DNA of 64,000 nucleotides from the NCBI GenBank assembly GCA_964023205.1, contig OZ026833.1:40827137-40891136 (forward strand), written 5' to 3'. Positions 11,401 through 24,542 of the stretch are shown piece after piece; position 1 is the first letter of the stretch; every line of letters starts with the position of its first letter. The notes below the pieces were generated by a model. The model had not been told where the DNA came from and searched no databases. It saw only the letters and a program-made list of their open reading frames with translations. The translations under genes and the position numbers were made by a program. The stretch is from Lutraria lutraria. Its lineage: Eukaryota; Mollusca; Bivalvia; Venerida; Mactridae.

Positions 11401-13060
11401 AACATGAGTGAGGTAACGCTGCTTTCTTAAGAGCAAATGCCAGTCATATGAGTTTTAAGACATCTAAATCTTGACTGTTCGTTAAATGATAAGATAATAT
11501 CATCTGGTCGCAGTTTGTCATTTACAAGTAGTAGTATTTCCTTTAAATCTTATCATAACGCAATAAATCACTAACACTAAAACTTCCCATCCTTTGTGAT
11601 TGCATGTTCCATTCAAATACTTAACTGAGCTCCCTTAATGTGTGTTCTGATATTGTTTGCTGTGATCCTAGCATTGCTAACCAGTTGTTATTTAATAAAA
11701 CACAAACCCATGGTTTGACTAAATTGTTTCTTCATTTAAGTTTGGTTTCCTTTGTCGATTGTTAGGTTGGGCCTACAAATGTGTTAACTCTCTTTAGCTT
11801 TGCTACAATATGTTCAAAGGTGGCATTCTCCAGGAGACTGTGTTTTGCCTTTTATTTTGTGTTAGGTGGGACTTTGGTGAAAGGCAGTACTTCGGGATTC
11901 TGGAATGTCATATATGTGATTTTTCTAGGAATTATATTTTTCTCTGTATTCATGCAAATACAATAAATCAGCATGATATACAGTTTTATAATGTACCTGT
12001 CTTGGTTTCTACATGACTAAGATTCAAACAAGAGTTGATTATTTTCATGATTCATTGCACAAAGCCTTTAAGAGTAAACATGTGTTATACGTATGTATTA
12101 TCTGAGAAGATTTAACACACTTAACAAAACGTATTCGTTGAGTATTTCGCAACAAAACAGTAACTATATGCTTACAAGTTCAATGCTCATAAGAATTTCA
12201 GCGTCATGTGGAAAATTGGTTGTATTAAAAGATTTGAAGAAAAGAACTGGAATCGGTTCAAAATTCATTGTATTCGATTTATCGAATACGGTACTATCTT
12301 TCTAGTTTTTAATTGTATATAAGGGCCTATCAGGATATGGCTATGAACTCAAAACTCTCTGACCACTGTGCAATGAAAAATATCGTGAAAACATTTTACC
12401 AGAACTAGACTAAACACCAAATTTCTAGTACGCTGCTAAATAGTTCTGATAAAACCTGTAGATAAATACTGCAATAAGTTTAGTAAACTGCATATTAAAA
12501 TCATAAGTAAATTAGAGTTTGCGAAGTTTGTAAACAACAACTCAGTAGAATTCTGTTTGAAAAAAAATCCTCAATTTAATAAATTATTTTGACGGCAATT
12601 GTATAAGTTATAAGAATATTTACCAAATAATTTACGTTATCTATTCTATACATATGATTTTTATATAACATTGCTTAAGTTATTTTCTGGTAAGATTAAG
12701 AGTACTTAGATTACATACTCTAACAAACCGAATAATCTAAGTAACGCCATAATACTTCGATATACATCACCGTCCAGAAATTGTAAATTATGAAAATTAA
12801 AAAATCATCTTCAAATTCAAATATTTTAGTACATTGCTAAACATGTCCGGGTCTATATCGAAGAAAGATACACATTGTAATGAGATGATCGAATGTATAA
12901 GAAATTTATATTGTTCAAACACGTGACCACATGTTATATGTGACTATACACTTCATATTGCTGCTGTCGTATTTATAACATTTGATATATAAAAGTTGGG
13001 TATCAACGTTAATTCATTTTAATAACCGCACCCATGACGCTGATTTCAAAATCACTGATA
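11401..13060. other. Intergenic, no gene seen
   Basis: AT-rich sequence with several short chance open frames of poor composition. Nothing recognisable up to the SINE at 13.06 kb. Confidence 0.4.
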
Positions 13061-13061
13061 G

Positions 13062-13245
13062 AAGGTCATGGGTTCGAACCCCGCTACCGACCATGTCTCT
13101 TTATGTGAGAAAGTAGGCAGTTGCGTACGGAGGATGGGAGTCAGGTAATGGTTCTTCCCAGGAACGATGGTCAGATGAACTGTTCATATCATATGACTCT
13201 GAATGTTGAAAAAGGGCGTAAAACTCAAATAAAACAAAACTGTAT
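13062..13245 (+). mobile_element. SINE copy (family A), best preserved
   Basis: Contains a clean RNA polymerase III B box (gggttcgaacccc near 13070), then gctaccgaccatgtctcttt and the 3' tail aaaagggcgtaaaactcaaa running into an A-rich end. The tRNA-like 5' head is short; a convincing A box was not found. The same family occurs at 6.3 kb (+) and 19.8 kb (-). Confidence 0.65.
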
Positions 13246-13734
13246 GATAGTTTGTATCCACATATATCTGAACGTAGTGAATATTAACACAACTAATGAT
13301 TAATATTGCTATCATCTCGCACTTTATCATTTAATTTGTTCTTATGAATACATGGCAGCCATGTTTTAACATTGTATTGATTTTATATAATACATAAAAT
13401 TTACATAAACATTTTTTTTAATGTAACAAATTAAAAAAACAATTAGTCAACGTTTTTTCAGTCCCTGGTAAATGCTTATTTAGTCAAAATGTGTAAAATT
13501 ACTACCTCAGGCTTTTTATATTTGATTAAGATTGAGAGAATCCGCGGCTATCTGTTATTAGTTTTTTGTATAATACCATTTTATTGCCACCAGTATTCTC
13601 GAGATAATACGATATGGTTTCGTGTATGCTATCAAATAAGATCAAAATCATGTTACTTGGTTTTTTTCCATCCCGTACTTCAAGTGGTTATTTTTTATAA
13701 AATGGGCGGTACAAAGTAAAAAGGAGAAGTTTTA

Positions 13735-14605
13735 TTAATTAACAACTACAACAAACAGTTTACTAGTATAGCAAACAGGAAGGATTTTACGTTTTACTAA
13801 TACATGCACTGCACACAGGAATGAGTTTATTGTTAACTAATATAACAAACTGGAACGAGAAAAACAATTAACAAAAATACAAATTTGGCAAAAAGGGAGG
13901 AGTTCACAACTGACAAATATTTCAAACAGGTAGCTGTCAACTGTAACAACTGACACATATTGCAAACAGGTAGCTGTCAACTGTAACAACTGACAAATAT
14001 TGCTAACAGGTAGCTGTCAACTGTAACAACTGACAAATATTGCAAACAGGTAGCTATCAACTGTTAACTAATATAACAAACAGGGAGGAGTCAACTGTTA
14101 ACTAATGTAGCAACCATGAAGTCCTGAGTTTTCATTCATTATAACAAATGTAACAGAAAAGTAGGGAGTTAATTGTTAACTAATAAAACAAAAGGTAGAA
14201 GTCAATGGCTAACTAATCAAACAAAAAGGGATGAGTCATGCAACTGCCAAATAATATATTACATACAGGGGAAGTCAAATGTATACTGATATGTAACAAA
14301 TAGGGAGGAGGTAACAACTGACAAATATTGCAAAACAATACATTGAACTATTTACTAATATATAAAAAACGGAGGAGTCAGACAATTATCAAATATACAA
14401 AAACAGTGAGATGTCAACAATTAACAAAGATCCCAAACAAAGAGGAGTAAACTGTCAACTAATACAACAAAAAGGGAGGAGTCACGCAACTATCAAATAA
14501 ATTCCATACAGGGAGAATTCAACTGTTTGCTAATGCAGTAAATATGGAGGAGTGAATAAGTAACAAATACTAAAAAAGGAGGAGTCAACATTAGCAAATG
14601 CCTTG
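13735..14605. repeat. Degenerate 34-bp satellite array A
   Basis: About 0.9 kb of decayed units around caaacagggaggagtcaact, spaced about 34 bp (clearest at 14060-14110). It lies 2.8 kb upstream of homologue 2 and is the counterpart of the well-preserved array upstream of homologue 3. Confidence 0.65.
13908..14067. repeat. 40-bp tandem repeat, four copies
   Basis: Four consecutive 40-bp units starting aactgacaaatattgcaaac at 13908, 13948, 13988 and 14028 with only a few differences. A local expansion of a longer variant unit inside array A. Confidence 0.8.
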
Positions 14606-15536
14606 CGAGTTTGGCGAATGTTATGTCAGTCTAGACTTAAAGTTGAAAAGTCCAATAATGATTCCATTGTTTTTCAATTACTAAGCAATTTTACTTATCT
14701 TTGGTTGTATGTTTAATATGATGAGAACAATTAGACTTCGTCTAATCACTATTTTAATTAATCTGGAATCTTATACCATTAATCAGACACAACAATACGT
14801 CAAAAATATCATATCCGAGGAATTCAATTTGAATTTTTTGTGCAACGATTAATTATCACTAAACATAACTTTATGAAACATCGAGGTCATTACGCTAGTA
14901 CCTCGGGCATATCGTTGACTTCAATTAAAAGGAATTGATGTAAATATCTTAATTGAAGAAAATATATATCAGTATGAATTTAAGTTCATCAAAAATATAA
15001 CTGTAAAGGCTAGCACTACAAAAGTTTATTCTCTTCATCGTACCAGAGAGTTACTGTAAGAATACTCATCTGCACAATTTTATAGTTATTGAATCATTCA
15101 AAGGATGACTAGTGTCATTTATGTAACACAGTTTCATTTGTATACTTAGTAATATAATACATATTATTGAACAAATACTTTTAAATTAGTATTTGATCAA
15201 AATATCTGTTCATGAAAATCCTTAGTACACACGGGTATTTAGGTTGTAATTTGTACTCTCAATACATATATTGTTCATGTAATTTGTCCAACATTTCATG
15301 TTTATACTATTTAATACAAAAGTATATACTCGTGTATTTATTTAACGGTTTGTATTTTGAGATCTACTTTATATTGTGTTGTACGAATAATTACGTCCCG
15401 CCAACGCAAATATTGTTTTGTTATTTTGTGTTAAATACGGTTTTGGGACGTGAATGTAGAGTAAGAATTTTAACGGTTAATTTATACATCGATTGGTTCT
15501 TTCATCGTAAACGTTTTTACACGCAACGTGGAATAG
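14606..15536. other. Intergenic, no gene seen
   Basis: AT-rich sequence. A 145-codon open frame from 15212 has no recognisable domain and composition like its surroundings. Confidence 0.35.
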
Positions 15537-18297
15537 GGGTCGCTTTAGGTGTAAACAAACGGGCGCCATCTTGGATTTATAGCTTCTCATTAGCATATTA
15601 CAGCTGTTTTCAAAAGATAGGCCCAAGTTTGAAATTTGATTGTCGCTAAACCATATTCGACACATATGCAATGATATTGTTGTGTTTTGTTATTTTATCA
15701 ACTTTGCATGGTATCTACCTTTAAATCGTAAAAGACCTAGCTGTACTTTAGTGGTATTTCTTAAAGAAAAAGACAGAAAAAAATCAATTTTCAATAAAAA
15801 TACGCTGTCACCGTAAAGGGTAACATAGTTTAACACACATGTACAGCATCATATTGTGGCAAAATGAACATTCTTTTTCATCATATGTCCAATGACGTAT
15901 TAAAGTTTACAATAAAAAACAAAATCTGTTAAGCTCTTTCGTTCATAATAAAACGGTCACGTCGCCAAAACCAATGTAATCTACGTTACATAGTTCGCAC
16001 TGAGAAAAATATTAACATTATACATGTTATAAGTTGTTTAAACATGAGCAAATACGTGTGTAAATATAGTTCAAACGATGCGCGATAAAAAAATAACTCA
16101 TTTCATAAAATGCGTTTATAACAAAAACACGAATTTAGTCTTAGTAAAGTAATGTTAAGACTGTAGTCTACGTTACTGCTAACACTCAATTAATATAGCA
16201 TAGAGAGCTCTTATTTTACTATTATTACTTAGATCTGAATGATTTAACACTCATTTGTTTGCTATTTGTAAAAGTTCAACAGTTTGTGAGTACTTTCAAG
16301 CTCATAAAAATCAAAATGTAATTTACGTTGTGGAATCCACGTTACCACAGTTTTCCAATTTCGGCAAGTTATTTGATTTGGATGCCTGAAATTAGGTTAA
16401 ACAGTTTATGGGTTCCGTAAGATAAACTACAAATATGAAAATACACACAGTGTTTGCCCTTTGGTGTACATTTACCACCTTTCCCGCCATTTGCATCTGC
16501 AATATCAGTACAGAAAAACTCTACAGTAAAGTTGAAGTTGTCTTCAGTAAAACAAAACAAGGTAAGAAATGTGAATATCTTTTTCATTATAGGTTTCAAA
16601 CAATCGAATATATACAACTTAAATGTCAACAAATTTGATGCATCATACAAATGTTGCAAATATTAGCGACAAGGACCGCTAGCTTAATAACATAGCATTT
16701 CCCCCCTTATTTTTGCTTACCAAAATAATTTGCCACCTTGTTTTGATTATAATTGATTTACGAAGACATTTGGCATGGTATCAGTGATATACCAAATTAT
16801 CTTAGGTTTTATAAAGGTGATAAATGATAAATGTTAGTAACGTAGATCACAAAAATATGAACTTGCGTTATCTCTAACACTTTTAAGTAGATGTTTTCCT
16901 AAAATGTGACATGTTCCTCTATTGTAGATCAAAACCCAGTGGTAAATTAAGATCACAATGCTTGTTATAGGCATAAAAATTATTGGTAACGTTGATTACA
17001 AAAAAAATGTAACGTAGATTTCTGTTTCTTTGTTTCAAATGATATGGGTAAATCTCGGGCTGAAATTAAGCGAAACTATCGTGAGGGAGAAAATACCTTG
17101 AAAAAGAACCAATATTAACTATTTCAAACAGTGAAATTGTCAAAAAAAAGGGACTAGATGAGAGATGATGTGAGAAAATGTCCAGAAATATCAACAAATT
17201 AAGAAGTCCGAATAACTAGTAACTAAGTCTAATGGTTGTCCAGATGAAGAAATAATGGTTGCCAATTATGATAATGTAGTAACCTCTAGCGCGGCAGACC
17301 CGAGGCTAGTTAAGCTTCCAAATTTGGATACATCACCCGAAAATTAACTTACAACGGCGCAAAGAAATGTTCCTCGTCAAATGGTAAGAACGCAAATGGC
17401 AAACAGAGTGGCAGAATTCCTAAAACGGGATCATAACAGTAGGCAACTGCATGGTAAGAAAGACAAGGTAAAGATTGAAGAAGAGAACTTGCAGAAACGG
17501 GTCATCCATGACAACATTACTGTCCTGCACATGAAATAATTGGCAGCGATAGGAGAGAAAGTTCCATTCAGTACTTTCAGTCACATGCGGTTAAATTCGA
17601 AATCACTCACAATGTATATTACGCGCAATTTATAAAAATCAGAACAAGCTCTCCGAACATTTCAAACTTTCAACATCTGTTGTTGTCCAGTTAAAGGTGC
17701 ATACTTTGTAATCTACATTACCAAGTCCCATTTTTATTTGTACTGTTGTATGTTTCATACAAAATACATTTTGAAGTCAAAATTTGTCTTATCTTAACAA
17801 TCAGTGCTTATAGTTTATATAAAAATCAACTGAATCTACACAAAAATGAGTTTCAGAAGGTACACATACAAAGCTACCAAATTAAAGCTGGGTGTACATT
17901 GTTATAAAGACCTTTGCATAAAACATGTGAAGTTACCGTGATTAATTATCTATCAAAGTGAATAATGGTATAAATTTCATAGATCTTTTATTTCAAAATA
18001 ATTATTATATGAACATTTAATTATCAGAAGTAAATGTAACGTAGATTACATTTCGCAAAAGTGCCCCATTTGCGCCAGTGACTGTTATTTTCTTATTAAA
18101 TGGGCCTAAGTGCTGAAACTTCGCCAATATGTCACACTCATATTTGTTTATAAACTTGCGTCATAAAATATTAGTACAGAGCAAGTTCAATTTTCAACAT
18201 TTGGTCAGTGTAAGTTGGGCCTATCTTGTGAGAATATGTGATTAGAGTTTGGGTCTCTTTAAGTGTAAACAAACGCGCGCCATCTTGGATTTATAGC
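15537..18297. mobile_element. Relic element with repeated 14-mers, flanked by 47-bp direct repeats
   Basis: Nine copies of GTAACGTAGATTAC or its reverse lie between 15976 and 18049 (15976, 16163, 16318, 16332, 16847, 16986, 17009, 17708, 18036), up to a few mismatches each. The four leftmost are in one orientation; four of the remaining five are in the other. A 47-bp sequence with four mismatches occurs in direct orientation at 15537-15583 and 18251-18297. Broken coding relics lie at 17042-17640. The whole looks like a decayed DNA transposon with subterminal binding repeats; class unknown. Confidence 0.45.
17042..17640 (+). pseudogene. Broken transposon-type protein relic
   Basis: Starts MGKSRAEIKRNYREGENT and then hits a stop. 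A longer open stretch from about 17346 reads AQRNVPRQMVRTQMANRVAE, then FLKRDHNSRQLHGKKDKVKI and QKRVIHDNITVLHMK before a stop and a further open piece (VPFSTFSHMRLNS). Basic composition and layout (basic N-terminus, RDxNSRQ, QKRVxxD) resemble uncharacterised proteins of multicopy elements in marine invertebrates. That resemblance is from memory and unverified. Stops and a likely lost middle make it non-functional. Confidence 0.45.
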
Positions 18298-18514
18298 AAC
18301 GCACATAAGTGTTAACATAATTGCGCATGCTGAGTGGCCAAGAAGCCTAGCTAGTATACATGTACAGTAGTAAAATTAAAATCAGGGACTCAAATGATAA
18401 AGGACCTAATCAAACGGTTAATTATTTTTTCTGCACATCTTAAAACGACATTATAACAGAAGACAAGTCCGTGGTCAAATATAGCTGAGTTTTCTAAATG
18501 TCTTCGAGTAAGTT

Positions 18515-21500
18515 CTAACTAAGATTTTCAATCCATGTTATGAATTCCGATACTCTTCCGTAGACATTGAATCCTAGAAAGCAGTCATTGGCTCCCCATG
18601 ACAGAACGCCCATTAGGTAGGGGTCACCCCAACCATCGTAACACACCAAGGGTGAACCGCCATCTCCCTATCGAAATAAAAAACAATAATTAAAACAAGA
18701 AACACCACAAAAGATTGTGCATGCATCTTTATTCTAGTTTTTTATTTATCCATTTTTTCAGACAGGTTTATATTTCATTCTATGAATGTATTGTTTATTT
18801 CAATTGATAGGTCTTTGGCCTTTAAATCAAATATATGATAACATAACATATACAACTTGGAAGCATGCTAATACAAAACACACGGTACAAAGTACAAAAA
18901 GTACATCAGAAATGTAAGTACGTGAACACACAATTACCATTAAATACGTAATTTGTTTAAGATATTAAGATGACTGGAAGAAAAACAAAAGGTATTAGAA
19001 AGGCAATGAAAGGATGAAAAGGAAAAATGTGCAGACATATCTATTTTACAAACACACATATATATATACTTATATTTGTAAAAAAATAGTTAAAATAGTA
19101 TAACATTATCTCGTCTTTCAAAGCTGTGTTGTGCATAATTGTGCTGATATAATTTTAAGAATAGTTTTATTCGATTCCGATATTAATTCAATACATTTTT
19201 GGATGTTTGGTCTATTCCAAAATGTTTGTTGAACGAAATCAATGTTCATAAAAAATTATGTCTGCCGAACAATGTCCTTTTTGTTTCATTCAATTTCTTA
19301 CATTCTTTTTTCTCGTGCCAAATTTGAAATTGTCATTAAGCTACACCAGCTAATTTGGTTACCGCTTTTATCATGGATTATTAATTATTATATTAGATGG
19401 AAAATGGAAATAAATATATATGTAATTGTTGATAAGAAAATGCTTACAGTACAAGATCCTTTATCAAAATCCTGGGTACACAAGAAGTTTTTATTAAAGA
19501 TTCCGTAATAAGAGTAATGTTCTGCAACATATCGCCTGCAATATGACCGAGATGCAAGTTTTGTTTCGATTTCTTGTAGGGTCTCTGGCATTTCACCTTC
19601 ATCTAAAATTCACAGTTAAAGACTTGCACTTTACTCAAAGAAACAAACACAGAGGTACATATCAGAACCACTTCATAAATGGTACAATAATGAGAAATGT
19701 AAAATAAGGCCCGTATAATCATCGAACGAGGAATACTAGAATACAATGTGTTTTGTTTGTTTGAGTTCCACGCCCCTTTTTAACAGACATGTGAGTCATT
19801 GGAGGCGGACAGTTCACCTAACCATCGTTCCTGGGAAGAACCAGTACTAGACTCCCATCCTCAGTAAGCATCTGCCTACTTTCTCGTCTAAAATACAAAA
19901 TACACTTATATTTTGCAGTGCATATTTACACTGACATTAACTATCAAAATGAATGTATTATAAGAAAGTTATCCATGGTTATTTTTAATGTATTTGAAAT
20001 CAGAATTAATGCAGATTAAATGTAACTAATATTAAATGTAACCAATATTAAATACTGATGTGATACTTGATTAACTATTGTTTGGTAAAGCTTGTATCTT
20101 CTTTATCCTATGCTGTCATGTACCTTTTGTTCTTTTGTCCTATATACATTGTATTGTATATAATTTTCATCCTTACATTATATATGTAGTGTACCATAAG
20201 CACACCGTCATTGACAGTGTTTATTTACATATATATGTATTTATGTCACTGTGTACTAATAGGCATATTTCCTATGTATTTCAGACATAAATCTTGTAAC
20301 AGATGTTTTCAATGTACATTGTATACAAAAATACAGTTCATGCAATATGCAACCACATACATGTACATTGTATACAAAAATACAGTTCATGCAATATGCA
20401 ACCACATACATGTACATTGTATACAAACATACAGTTCATGCAATATGCAACCACATACATGTACTTTGCACGAGGACGGATTTCTCAAAATATAAAATTC
20501 AAAAATTTTACATCGGCCTACACAAAAACGAGAAGCGAACAAAATATAAAATAGGTTTATATTGACATGGTATTTGATAAATATACTTTACATTCTTGTC
20601 AATAAAATTAAGATAAGCATATTGATTTCTAATACAACATGAACAAGCTTTTGATAATTCCTTTGCAATTCTAAAATGGAATCAGTCTTAGCATTTTGTT
20701 AACCAATAGAATATTTCATGTATATGAAAATGGCAATTACACCTGCCCATGACAAGCTCATTGTTTGTCATACGTTATTACACTAAATGCATATTTAATA
20801 GTTCTGAGTCATGAACTTGACTGGCACATTCCTGTCTAAAATTGACAAGAGTACTCAAAAAAGTGTTGGATTAATCAAATTTCAAGTTTATTTCAAACAT
20901 GACAATATGAGCAATTTAACATATGTACATGATGAAATAAAGAGGCATATCTATCATTAAGGACATATCTGACTGTTTCCACAATTTTACACGTAGGTAT
21001 ATAGCCAAATTGAAAACGTATAAAGAGATTTTTTTTTTAATTTGCATGACCAAAGCATTTGATAATAGAAACATTTTATGCGAAACAAAAAATGTTTGAG
21101 TTATATGCCCTTGAATGTACTTTTTTCGCTTTTTTAGGTCATTTCAAGGGAAGATCTTTCACAATGTACGAAAACAAGGCCTTATTTATTGTCTTTTTAT
21201 GTAGCCTTCTTCTTTTCATGTCACATAACTGATTATGTTCAAAATGGGCGTTTGTTTGATTTGAAATTAAAATACCTGAGGTGTAAGATAAATTTTACTT
21301 TAGAAATCAATATTCCAGAGTCTGAACACTTCCTACTCACTATCTATTGTTCCGTATCCAGCCACAACACAATCATTTATCGACGTCACAACATTGTCCT
21401 TCCAAGGGGCTATATAAAAATATATATGAATTATATAACTTCATTGCACGTGTAGAAGTACACTATCGTTATTCTTTTCCAAATTGTTAGATTCAATGGT

Positions 21501-24481
21501 TCGATTGGTTGAAGTTTTGTATCGCAAAATGAGTAAAATATCTTCATGGATGAAAATAATTGCTAGGTCAAACAAATGTGTGAAAATCAAGACATAGTTG
21601 TTTACTGAAGTAGTTATCGGGCTATAGAAACATTGAGAGCATATTACAGGACTGGTTGAAACTGACATTTTGTTTGAAGTAAATCAGTGTGAGAATGATT
21701 CGTCAATGCAGAAGGTACATACTTGCCAGGTTTATTGGGAACACATACGGATTGAATTCCACAGGCTCCTCCAACTTCAAAATTGCGAAATCATTAATTG
21801 GCATGTCGAATTTCCAATGCTAGATGTATAAACAAGAAATGTCTTTAAAATGACAGTCGCGAAGTTTCTTTTCTTTACTAACACTGTTGAATTTTTTAAA
21901 TTGCCGTTATAATACCGTGTTAACACCACTTATCAGCTAGCAGTCCAGTTAGGTCACGCATTAAAATGTTGATATTAGGTCAGCTAAATAAAAACAAATT
22001 ACTTCTGAATAATAAATATGGGTCAAAAGTGAGCCTAGACTCCTTCGCGAAAAAAATGTTTGTGGCATTCAATAAAGAATTGCTTACTTCTATGCCTACC
22101 GCTTGTATTCTAATTCAAAACTTAATAAATTCTAACACGTGACTGTTTGAAAACAAAATATATCCTACGTACATCCTTAGTCAACATTCTTTTGCTATAA
22201 ATCTACTACTTATAGCATATTACGGTTATCAATCAGGCCAATATCTAACATTTTTTTCGAAACGGTCTACAATATAAATTATGATACTTACATAGAAACA
22301 TACAAAAAATGGGTGACAAAAAATAAATCCTCCAAAAAGTTAGTATGAGTACCTTTGAACGGGCTACAATAGCTCCGTCGCGTACATACAGCCCATACAT
22401 ATCATGTTCTACCTTAGAATGTTTTCATTAATAGTAATACTATAAGTAAATATACTTTTTTGTTATGAAATAGATTGATATGTATTACATGTGGATTATT
22501 TAATAAAAATAATATAAAACACACACACACACACACACATATAAGGAAAATGTGAAATAATTAGTGTATTAATTGACTGAACTTTTCAAAAGTTTTAATT
22601 ACTTTTATAATTTTCTTCACGGCAATTCTCTGTTCAATAACATCCTTTACTCCCATTAATTGGATGTTTCCAGCTCTGATTGTGATGGAGTCTGTACTAT
22701 ATGATGGATGAAAACAACAACAGCATTAACGGTGAAATAAATACACAAGATCAAGATTCTCATTTTTAGCATTCGAAAATATCAGTTATCAGTACGATTA
22801 AGACAGACTTGCAATTTCTTTTATAAGATTGACTATCAATTTATACTTTAAGTTGAATAGCATTGTATTCTTCATTAATATTCACATTTTTTGCACTTTG
22901 ATCAAACAAGCAATGTTGAACATAAAACAAATATTTAATAAACATTGGGCATCCACCCCAATAAAAATTAAGAATTTCTTACATGCTTACTACATGCAAA
23001 ATTACTCTTATTCTAAGCTTTAGTAATATCAGAGACATAGTTAATGCTACATACGATGTATGTCTCTGGTAATATTATGTATTCAACTGGAGTATTTAGT
23101 GAAAAAAATAATTACTCGGTGTCGTCAAAGCAGCTAGCAGCTGTCAATATGGTCGTTGGATTCAAAATGGAACCTCCGCACACAATCCTTCCGTGGTCAT
23201 GAATTGAAACCAACCATGCATAAAATCTGGACGATGGACTATAAAGATATGAAATAACACTATACATATATGTTGAAAATTTTGTTTTTTAATCACCAAA
23301 GCAACAAATGTTCAATATTCAAATTATTTTTCAATAGAACCATGAATTTGTTTATGAAGGATTTCTAGAAAACACACACACGAAAATATTTCTTCCCAAA
23401 AATACTAAATACCAAAAAGGATACTCACTTCCCGCCTACTATACGATCTTCTGCTTGTTTATCATTCTCAGATTTTTCCGCAGACGCTAGTCCACTCCAA
23501 CATCCTGAACCTGCAATTACCAGGTCATATAATTCTATCTTGTACCTATAATGTGTGGGTATTGTGTTGCCATGGATATAAGCATTCATCAAATATCATT
23601 TTTAAATAAGAGGACCATGATGGCCCTGTGTCGCTCATCTGAGAAACAGTGCACTAAATGTCAAGAAATTTAAGATGAAGCGGAGTAGCCATTAAAGGCT
23701 TATTTCTATTTAAGGCCTAGGGGCCACCTTCTTTAGTAAATCGGAACCATTATAGCTCTATAGAGGGCGATCCAGGGATCCACAAAAATTCACACAGTGG
23801 TTAAGGAGCAGATGCTTTCCTACTTTTAGCTCTGCTGGCCATCTTGTTCAACATACCAGAACGATATATTAGGTATTTTGTAGAAGACCATGCAAGGATC
23901 ATTATTGTAAAGTTTTAACAAAATCACCCAGCGGTTATAACGAGGAGATTTGTTTAAAAGTTTTCCTATTTTTAGCTATGGCGGCCATCTTGTTCAGTAG
24001 AACTGAACGATTTAGTTGATATTGTTGACGACCATGCAAGGATCATTCCTGTAAAGTTTATCAAAATCTATTCAGTGGTTAAGTTAAAATGTTTCCTACT
24101 TTTAGCTATGGTGGCCCTCTTGTTCATTGGACCGGAACGATTTTAGCTATTTTGTAGAGGACCATGCAAGGATCACCGCTGGAGGTTTAGGAGGAGAATC
24201 AAATTGTAGCAAAAAACGCACGACACACAAATTGTTGACACACGGACGCCGAACATCAGGCGATCACAATAACTCACAAAGTGACATGTGAGCTAAAAAC
24301 GATTAAAATGCACATACGCACATAAATTACACATGTATACACAAGTAGTCGTATAATTCAGGCTCATAACATTCATGTAAATTATACAGCGCAAACGATT
24401 CACATTTAACTTATTTCATCACTTAAAATAATTTTACTAACCAAAAATAAGGCAGATGAATACTCTGGTTGCAGTCCTCAT
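18515..24481 (-). CDS. Trypsin-fold serine protease homologue 3 (H57S, S195G), complete
   Basis: Eight exons on the - strand: 24481-24442, 23510-23429, 23238-23116, 22696-22603, 21819-21723, 21409-21341, 19602-19448, 18667-18515; GT-AG throughout, same phases as paralogue 2; 813 nt, 270 residues. Signal peptide about 1-24 ending LASA, charged propeptide to Arg36, activation site R|IVGG. Motifs in order: CGGSIL (61-66), TAASC where TAAHC is expected (His57 = S76), NDFAILKL (Asp102 = D123 kept), NDCVVAGYG (157-165), FLCTQ, GDGGSP (221-226; position 195 = G223), LSWG. Position 189 is Gly, so the trypsin primary pocket is also lost. All eight core cysteines (pairs 42-58, 136-201, 168-182, 191-220) are present. 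The reading frame is clean, so this is a maintained pseudoprotease rather than a dead gene. Intron 1 is enlarged by a tandem-core repeat insertion. Confidence 0.88.
19745..19890 (-). mobile_element. SINE copy (family A) in intron 6 of homologue 3
   Basis: Reverse complement carries ggatgggagtctagtactgg, cgatggttaggtgaactgtc and the tail aaaaaggggcgtggaactc. Orientation is opposite to the copy in the same intron of homologue 2, so the two are independent insertions. Confidence 0.6.
20317..20463. repeat. 49-bp tandem repeat, three copies
   Basis: Three near-identical 49-bp units (starts 20317, 20366, 20415) containing gcaatatgcaaccacataca. The corresponding intron of homologue 2 has one diverged copy near 5930 (gatatgcaaccacatgcaag). 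Confidence 0.85.
22519..22539. repeat. (AC)n microsatellite
   Basis: About ten AC units in intron 4 of homologue 3. Confidence 0.9.
23605..24305 (-). mobile_element. Tandem-core element in intron 1 of homologue 3
   Basis: On the - strand it begins TTTAGCTCACATGTCACTTT (near 24300) and ends near agggccatcatggtcctctt (about 23610). Between are three to four copies of a unit containing ctatggcggccatcttgttc and gaccatgcaaggatcatt at spacings of about 118-144 bp. The head and tail match the element at 60.3-61.4 kb, but the core unit is different. It accounts for most of the extra length of this intron relative to homologue 2. Confidence 0.65.
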
Positions 24482-24542
24482 TTTTGACATCTGATCAATT
24501 GAGAGAGCAATATTGGACAAAGATGAAATGCATACAACAAGT

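Noticed and set aside
13060..13090. True tRNA gene suggested by ggttcgaacccc
   Set aside because: No complete cloverleaf; the same sequence context recurs as a SINE.
15212..15649. 145-codon open frame
   Set aside because: AT-rich composition like the surroundings, rich in Tyr, Ile and Cys as expected by chance, and overlaps a repeated sequence at 15537.
16369..16659. 96-codon open frame on the - strand with Cys and Gly-Lys-Gly residues
   Set aside because: Sits inside the relic element; no match to a family I know, and an overlapping frame on the other strand is equally open.
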